64,000 bases of DNA, from positions 1,364,001 through 1,428,000 of the forward strand of contig OZ248539.1 in NCBI GenBank assembly GCA_965234685.1, in the 5' to 3' direction. Position numbers and translations under genes: made by a program. This document shows positions 59,842 through 64,000 of the stretch, one piece after another. The notes beneath the pieces were generated by a model, which saw only the letters and a list, made by a program, of their open reading frames with translations, ran no database searches and had not been told where the DNA came from. Positions within the stretch are counted from its first letter, which is position 1. Every line of letters begins with the position of its first letter. Source of the DNA: Fimbriimonas planktonicus. Lineage in GTDB: Bacteria; Armatimonadota; Fimbriimonadia; Fimbriimonadales; Fimbriimonadaceae.

Positions 59842-60258
59842 TCACTCCGCTGCTGGCGTCGCAACGTCAAAGTGCTTTTCCCCTTCGATCTCGCCCAAAT
59901 AGCCACCCCAGCCGTCCGGGTTCACTTGGGCCGGAAAAGTAAGAACGAGCAGCTTCGTTCGAACTCCTTCCGGAATCGCATAACTGTGCGGAAGACCTTG
60001 TGGCAGGAAGACAAACCCTCCTTTCTCGGCGAAAAAGTTCTTGCCGGCACAAGTAAAGGTGACTTCGCCTTCGAGGACATAAAACACTTCGTCCTCAGTT
60101 CGATGGGTGTGCATCGGCGGCTCCTCGCCGTGCACCGTGTCAAGAACGAAAGCGGCCAGCCCGCGCCCGAGTCCACGCTCTCCAGCTTTGATCAGGTGCG
60201 GAATTCCGAGTTCTAAAACGGTTCCTTCATCGGCGGCGAGAGCGTAAGGGTGTGCCAT
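59842..60258 (-). CDS. Cupin-domain protein
   Basis: 138 residues, single beta-barrel cupin: PPMHTHRTEDEVFYVLEGEV (cupin motif 1 with two His and Glu for metal) and GGFVFLPQGLPHSYAIPEG (motif 2, HSY). Likely metal-binding; could be a small dioxygenase or a sensor. Upstream of it on the same strand is the DinB gene, 18 bases away, so the two may be one operon. Confidence 0.9.
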   Translation of the reverse strand: MAHPYALAADEGTVLELGIPHLIKAGERGLGRGLAAFVLDTVHGEEPPMHTHRTEDEVFYVLEGEVTFTCAGKNFFAEKGGFVFLPQGLPHSYAIPEGVRTKLLVLTFPAQVNPDGWGGYLGEIEGEKHFDVATPAAE

Positions 60259-60276
60259 ATCTTCAGTCTGCCCGAC

Positions 60277-60786
60277 CTAGTTATCCGGAGTCGAATCGCC
60301 CAACAGGTGCCGCACGGAATACATCTGCCCGGTGTGATAAGACACGTGGAATATCAAATACTGCAGCAGGGACAAGTAATCGCCTCCCCACTGGGGTGCC
60401 TTCGTGGAAAGATCAGGGTTCAGTTCTCGCAGGCACGCCATCGATTCGGCGTGAATCCGAAGCAGTTCTTTCTCCACCTGGGCGGCCGTCATGGTGAGAA
60501 GCCTTTCCCCTGGGGCTGCTTCAATGTTCGTCGTGTAATAGCGAAACATCGGGTCGAGCAAATCGCTCTTGATCTTGCAATTCGAAAGGTCACGGTCGGC
60601 CGATCCGTCGGGTAGCTCACCCGCGAACCGAATCGCCTCCCAGTGCGCAACGTGACCAGCGAGTTCGCCAATAGAAAGCAGCCCAGGGGCGGGCCGCACC
60701 CAAACGTGCTCGTCACGCAGATCACGAAATGCCTCGGTCACTTCAAAAAATCCAAGGTCAAGGCAGGCAATTAGCGTATCCATCAC
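60277..60786 (-). CDS. DinB/YfiT-like metalloprotein
   Basis: 169 residues (GTG 60786 or ATG 60783). Four-helix DinB fold with His in GHVAHWEA and YLIFHVSYHTGQMYSVRHLL, the conserved HxxxHxxQ metal site near the C-terminus. DinB-family proteins bind a metal and include thiol transferases for bacillithiol or mycothiol. Specific role unknown. Cupin gene downstream. Confidence 0.88.
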   Translation of the reverse strand: MMDTLIACLDLGFFEVTEAFRDLRDEHVWVRPAPGLLSIGELAGHVAHWEAIRFAGELPDGSADRDLSNCKIKSDLLDPMFRYYTTNIEAAPGERLLTMTAAQVEKELLRIHAESMACLRELNPDLSTKAPQWGGDYLSLLQYLIFHVSYHTGQMYSVRHLLGDSTPDN

Positions 60787-60884
60787 GTTTGTCTCTCCGC
60801 ACTTTATATCACGCCTACCGATCGGTGTGATGTCTTAGAATCTTCACAATAACCAATAACCGTACTCATCTCTACACTAGGAAT

Positions 60885-61286
60885 ATGAGTGCAGGAACAA
60901 AGTTAGATCCATGGAATCTTAAAACGCCGCCAGGAACCTCCGAATACCAGATGTACAAAGATGAGAAAGACGGCAAAGAAGTCATCGTCTGCGTCGTCGG
61001 CTCAACAACCCTCCTGTACGACGCTCGGTGCTTGGAAGACCTTCACGCAATGCTGAAGGCTCACGGCGATTGGATGGACCTGGGTGGTGCGGACGAACAA
61101 AAGGAAGCCAAGGCCGGGACCGTCGAAGCCTGGGGCCGCTCGGAAAGCAATCCGGTTGGCGGTTGGTACGGATTAAAGAAAGGATTACGCGGTCGCTTCG
61201 GCGTCTACGTTCCGCCGCTGATGGAAGCTCTTGGTCTCGCTGAGCTCACGCACGAAGCAAAAAACAACAAAATGCGCGCCATTTGA
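60885..61286 (+). CDS. DUF6855-like conserved protein
   Basis: 133 residues. DPWNLKTPPGTSEYQMYKDE, VGSTTLLYDARCLEDLHAML, GTVEAWGRSESNPVGGWYGL and GVYVPPLMEALGLAELTHEA are the blocks of a small conserved family common in Actinobacteria and other soil bacteria, which I recall as DUF6855. No function known. It ends 47 bases before the riboswitch region. Confidence 0.8.
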   Translation: MSAGTKLDPWNLKTPPGTSEYQMYKDEKDGKEVIVCVVGSTTLLYDARCLEDLHAMLKAHGDWMDLGGADEQKEAKAGTVEAWGRSESNPVGGWYGLKKGLRGRFGVYVPPLMEALGLAELTHEAKNNKMRAI

Positions 61287-61332
61287 ATTTCTCAGGAACT
61301 TTTATACGTGAATTATCGTTCGTATATCTGAT

Positions 61333-61441
61333 TCCGAAGGGGAGTAGCACCTGCCTCGGCAGGCACAATGTTCGTCATCACGCTCAAACGAGCCGGGCAC
61401 TGTGGCAATTGCAAGACCTTCATCGCTCCGCGATGAAGGTC
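61333..61441 (+). ncRNA. yybP-ykoY (Mn2+) riboswitch
   Basis: The hallmark GGGGAGTAGC at the 5' side and GCAAGACC at the 3' side frame the aptamer, with GCCGGGC and the TCATCACGCTC segment in between, as in yybP-ykoY RNAs. GAAGG (5') can pair with CCTTC (3') as the P1 stem. The last part, GACCTTCATCG/CGATGAAGGTC followed by GTTTTC, is a terminator hairpin that competes with P1, so Mn2+ binding should permit transcription into the TerC operon. Precedes zinc-ribbon and terC-like genes. Confidence 0.9.
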
Positions 61442-61447
61442 GTTTTC
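61415..61447 (+). terminator. Riboswitch expression-platform terminator
   Basis: 11-base arms GACCTTCATCG and CGATGAAGGTC with a CTCCG loop, then GTTTTC. The 5' arm overlaps the 3' side of the aptamer P1, so it is mutually exclusive with the ligand-bound fold. Confidence 0.75.
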
Positions 61448-61478
61448 ATGTCGGAGCGAAGGGATCACGAGAAAAATC

Positions 61479-61739
61479 ATGAGATGCCCATCCTGCAACG
61501 AACCCCTCGTCATTTCCGAAAAGCACCGTGTCGAAATTGACTACTGCCCACGCTGCCGCGGAGTTTGGCTAGACCGAGGTGAGCTGGACAAAATCATTGA
61601 ACGGTGCAAGCACGTGAGCCTCGACCACGATGACGACGACTTCGAGTACTCCCGTCCGCGAGAAACCACATCCTACGCCGAGCGCTCCCAGCATAAGAAG
61701 AAACGAGGCGGATTCCTCGAGGACCTCTTCGACTTCTGA
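61479..61739 (+). CDS. Zinc-ribbon protein (zf-TFIIB type) in the Mn-riboswitch operon
   Basis: 86 residues. MRCPSCNEPLV and YCPRCRGVWLDRGELDKIIE are the two CxxC knuckles of PF13453. A His/Asp-rich segment (HVSLDHDDDDFEYSRP) and a basic KKKRGG tail follow. Small cytoplasmic metal-binding protein; its position behind a Mn riboswitch and in front of terC suggests a role in metal homeostasis or in TerC function, which is inference. Its stop overlaps the terC start (TGATG). A frame at 61283-61540 through the riboswitch is a shadow. Confidence 0.88.
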   Translation: MRCPSCNEPLVISEKHRVEIDYCPRCRGVWLDRGELDKIIERCKHVSLDHDDDDFEYSRPRETTSYAERSQHKKKRGGFLEDLFDF

Positions 61740-62731
61740 TGACCGAAATCGCGAACATTTCTGTCGGGATCTGGGGAGCGTTTCTGGGCTTTGTCGCCCT
61801 CATGCTGGCCCTAGACCTAGGCGTGTTCCACCGGACCCCGCACAGAGTAGAGCCCAAAGAAGCGCTCATCTGGAGCGGGATCTGGATTGCACTCGCCCTG
61901 GTCTTCAATGCCGGCCTTTTCGCCTTTTGGGACCAAATTCAGCCGAATAGCGCCTATACAAATAGCGAAGCAGGCATTGCCTTCCTGAGTGGTTACCTCA
62001 TCGAAAAGGCCCTGAGCGTCGACAACATCTTTGTCTTCCTCATGGTGTTCTCCTACTTTAAGGTTCGCGAGGAGTACCAACACCGAGTGCTCTTTTGGGG
62101 CATCATTGGCGCGCTCCTGTTTCGGGCAATATTCATTGCTCTCGGCGCGGTTGTGCTAGAAAAATTCTTCTGGACGATGATCCTCTTTGGAGTTTTTCTC
62201 ATCGCCACCGGCATCAAAATGGCTCTGCCAAAGTCGAAGGAGATGGACCTAGATCGCAACATTGTCGTTCGACTAGTCCGAAAGCTCATGCCAGTCACGC
62301 CTGACTTTCATGGCGAAAGGTTCTTCGTAAAGATTGATGGAAAGCGCTGGGCAACGCCGCTGTTTGTCGTGCTCCTCGTGATTGAGTTCACCGACGTAAT
62401 CTTCGCGGTGGATTCTATCCCCGCCATCTTTGCGATTACGGAGAATCCCTTTATCGTCTTCACTTCAAACGTGTTCGCGATCCTCGGTCTGCGCTCGTTG
62501 TTCTTTGCCCTCGCAGGGCTCACCCAAATGTTCAAGTATCTAAGCGTGGGTCTCGCCGCAATCCTGGTGTTTGTCGGCGGAAAAATGCTCTACGGTTACG
62601 TCGAAAAGGTGGTCATCGTCGATTGGCCCAAGTTCCCTCCGATGCTTTCGCTTGCGATCATCGCTGGAATCCTCGTAATTTCGGTCCTTGCCTCCGTCCG
62701 CGATTCAAAGTCGAACGCGACACACCCGTAA
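61739..62731 (+). CDS. TerC/Alx-family membrane protein, likely Mn2+ exporter
   Basis: 330 residues, eight to nine hydrophobic helices. TerC signatures: LALDLGVFHRTPHRVEPKEA, YLIEKALSVDNIFVFLMVFS and LLVIEFTDVIFAVDSIPAIF, with paired Asp/Glu (ALSVDNIF, FAVDSIP) in membrane helices as the probable metal path. Relatives such as Alx and MeeF/YceF export Mn2+ and some feed metals to secreted enzymes. Control by a yybP-ykoY riboswitch supports a Mn role. Second gene of the operon. Confidence 0.92.
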   Translation: MTEIANISVGIWGAFLGFVALMLALDLGVFHRTPHRVEPKEALIWSGIWIALALVFNAGLFAFWDQIQPNSAYTNSEAGIAFLSGYLIEKALSVDNIFVFLMVFSYFKVREEYQHRVLFWGIIGALLFRAIFIALGAVVLEKFFWTMILFGVFLIATGIKMALPKSKEMDLDRNIVVRLVRKLMPVTPDFHGERFFVKIDGKRWATPLFVVLLVIEFTDVIFAVDSIPAIFAITENPFIVFTSNVFAILGLRSLFFALAGLTQMFKYLSVGLAAILVFVGGKMLYGYVEKVVIVDWPKFPPMLSLAIIAGILVISVLASVRDSKSNATHP

Positions 62732-62764
62732 GCCCAATAGATAGTCTTTCCCGCGCACCCGTGA

Positions 62765-62901
62765 TATAGTCTGCTTGCGAGCAGGTCGCGCCCGGTCCGC
62801 GGGAAGAACTGAGTTCACCTGATCCTTTCCCGTCCTCGGGAAAACCCATATGCGCCGAGTCTAACGATTCTCCTTTGCCCAGTTGCTTGCGGACCACGGG
62901 C
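62765..62901 (+). promoter_or_regulatory. Putative promoter and structured leader of the ankyrin gene
   Basis: TATAGT (62765-62770) resembles a -10 box; no good -35 is seen. The stretch after it can fold: CTGCT/AGCAG at 62771-62784, and a long-range stem GCCCG + GTCCGC (62790-62800) pairing with GCGGAC + CA bulge + CGGGC (62889-62901), enclosing short hairpins such as GGGAA...TTCCC. It does not match a known riboswitch class that I recognise. Confidence 0.35.
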
Positions 62902-62920
62902 GAAAGCTACGGAGTCCGTT

Positions 62921-64000
62921 ATGACAACTCAACCCGAAACCACCTCGCCAACGCGTTCCCTTCCGGTCCGTCCCGACCTCGACCAACTGCGACGTCAAGC
63001 CAAAGAACTTCTCGCGCAATTCAAGATCGGTGATCCAACTGCCCTGGAAGAATTTGCCCAGTTCCATCCGAGACCACGAGAGAGCGCGCCAAAGCTTTCG
63101 GACGCCCAAATCGTGCTTGCCCGAAGTTACGGGGTCCCGAGTTGGAGCCGCCTTGTTCAAGCCTGCCAGTTGATCGATGCCATCTGGAATGACAACTTGC
63201 CAGCCCTCTTGGACCTCCTAACAAAGCACCCAACTTTGCTTCAACAGCCTGCCCTGGTGACAGAACGAAACTGGGGGCGACCGATGGCCTATGCGGCGAA
63301 CCTCGGCCGAAACGAGATCATCACAAAACTGCATTCTCTCGGCGCGAGCGATCTGCAGCATGCATTTGAAAGAGCCTGCCTCCGCGGACAACTTGAAACC
63401 GCTCGCCTACTGCACCAACTGGGTGCGCGGCCGGCCGAAGACTCCATCCTTGGACCGTGCGAAACCCTCAATGCCGACGGACTCGCGCTACTCCTCGAGC
63501 TCGGCGCGCCCGTGCCAGATCCGAAAGCAGCCTTCGCGCTGGTCCTACAAACCTACAGCCGAAACGCTGATGGCAAGCATCGTTGCCTCGCCTTGCTTGA
63601 ATCTATAAGCGAGCCGCTCCCGGACACGCCAACCATGGCGCTTCATCGTGGCCGCCTTGATCTCTTACAGGCTCACCTTGCCAAAACTCCAGATCTGTTC
63701 AAGCAGCAGTTTTCGCACGAAGAGATCTACCCACCATCACTCGGTTGCGACACGGACCACCATCTCGCGCTCCACGGCTCACCGCTCGCGAATGGAACTC
63801 TTCTTCACCTTTGCGTGGACTACGACGAATTCGAAATCGCGAAGTGGATTTTGGAAAACGGTGGCGATCCGAACGCCATATCTGGCTTTGAGGAAGGCGG
63901 CTTTGGTGGGCAGACCGCCCTGTTCGGCGCGGTGGTTTCTCAGCCGTTCCGGGTTGGCGTCCAAGGTCATGAACGGTTTGCCGAGCTGCTCTTGAAACAC
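62921..64000 (+). CDS. Ankyrin-repeat protein, N-terminal part (cut by right window edge)
   Basis: 360 codons in frame with no stop before the edge. ATG 62921 with GGAG 7 bases upstream. The N-terminal segment PVRPDLDQLRRQAKELLAQF and LARSYGVPSWSRLVQAC is a lead-in common to many bacterial ankyrin proteins. Then irregular ankyrin repeats: GRPMAYAANLGRNEIITKLH, CLRGQLETARLLHQLGARPA, GTLLHLCVDYDEFEIAKWIL followed by ENGGDPNAIS. Probably a large cytoplasmic scaffold; partners unknown. Most short frames on both strands here are shadows of it. Confidence 0.88.
   Translation, partial: MTTQPETTSPTRSLPVRPDLDQLRRQAKELLAQFKIGDPTALEEFAQFHPRPRESAPKLSDAQIVLARSYGVPSWSRLVQACQLIDAIWNDNLPALLDLLTKHPTLLQQPALVTERNWGRPMAYAANLGRNEIITKLHSLGASDLQHAFERACLRGQLETARLLHQLGARPAEDSILGPCETLNADGLALLLELGAPVPDPKAAFALVLQTYSRNADGKHRCLALLESISEPLPDTPTMALHRGRLDLLQAHLAKTPDLFKQQFSHEEIYPPSLGCDTDHHLALHGSPLANGTLLHLCVDYDEFEIAKWILENGGDPNAISGFEEGGFGGQTALFGAVVSQPFRVGVQGHERFAELLLKH

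Noticed and set aside
61283..61540. Plus-strand 85-codon frame
   Set aside because: It runs through the yybP-ykoY riboswitch and into the zinc-ribbon gene in another frame.
62800..62860. TPP-riboswitch-like string (CTGAG ... ACCTGATC)
   Set aside because: The order and the rest of the TPP consensus (paired GGGG...GCGTAGGGA blocks) are missing, and the gene downstream is an ankyrin protein.
1..64000. CRISPR arrays, prophage and intact transposons
   Set aside because: No spaced direct repeats, integrase, capsid or full transposase genes were found; only the IS3 relic is present.

Overview
The window reads as a chromosomal segment of a free-living, aerobic, diderm heterotroph. My best guess is Armatimonadota, near the Fimbriimonas group; this is inference. 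It rests on a type IV pseudopilin-like protein with the FSQAKEAAKRTQC block typical of that phylum and of Planctomycetes-type bacteria, a beta-barrel porin ending in Phe, many signal-peptide-bearing hydrolases, heavy use of CGA arginine codons, and TTG or GTG starts. No rRNA, CRISPR array, phage or intact mobile element is visible; the only mobile-element trace is a decayed IS3-type orfA fragment near 32.6 kb.

Layout. 0-6.5 kb: 5' part of a glycosyltransferase gene cut by the left edge, a porin, tRNA-Thr(CGU), 4-hydroxyphenylpyruvate dioxygenase, two tandem CHRD-domain genes made by a ~711-bp duplication, and dsbD. 6.5-9.8 kb (minus strand): the housekeeping operon rpoZ-dnaJ-prmA-rsmE. 9.8-15.9 kb (plus): a FAH-family protein, an M16 peptidase translationally coupled to a GAF-GAF histidine kinase, a CE7-type esterase, and a heat-shock pair cbpA-hspR preceded by a HAIR-type operator. 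15.9-24 kb: DUF418 membrane protein, MsrA, esterase, a beta-lactamase-fold hydrolase, pseudopilin, and a large S9 peptidase. 24-28 kb: a secreted zinc metalloprotease, NAD synthetase, and tRNA-Glu(CUC). 28-32.5 kb: a two-gene nucleotidyltransferase module next to tRNA-Glu, an Ntn hydrolase, and a CE6-like esterase coupled to a large unknown secreted protein. 32.5-38 kb: IS3 remnant, SDR, a multidomain GH5 glucanase coupled to its LacI regulator with twin operators, and an RNA cyclic phosphodiesterase.

38-57 kb: two DUF4397 lipoproteins, a phosphotransferase, a methyltransferase, a GH78-like rhamnosidase behind a repeated operator-like box, aquaporin Z, an AraC regulator, a metallophosphoesterase, several alpha/beta hydrolases, a GNAT enzyme, an orphan MNT nucleotidyltransferase, a DUF5694 protein, a beta-propeller protein and an ankyrin protein. 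58-59.7 kb: an arsenic operon arsR-arsM-arsC (regulator, methyltransferase, thiol-dependent arsenate reductase) with a palindromic operator and no efflux gene in view. 59.8-64 kb: cupin, DinB and DUF6855-like proteins, then a yybP-ykoY (Mn2+) riboswitch with a terminator platform in front of a zinc-ribbon gene and a TerC/Alx-type exporter, and an ankyrin-repeat gene with a long, possibly structured leader running off the right edge.

How the parts work together: polysaccharide use (GH5, GH78, CE6, CE7 enzymes, LacI control), extracellular protein turnover (M16, S9, metzincin), stress handling (DnaJ, CbpA/HspR, MsrA, DsbD) and metal or metalloid homeostasis (ars operon, Mn riboswitch/TerC) dominate. 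Many adjacent genes share 4-base ATGA or GTGA stop/start overlaps, so translational coupling appears common. The most interesting signals are regulatory: the Mn riboswitch, the HspR operator, the LacI twin operators and the unexplained leader and operator repeats.
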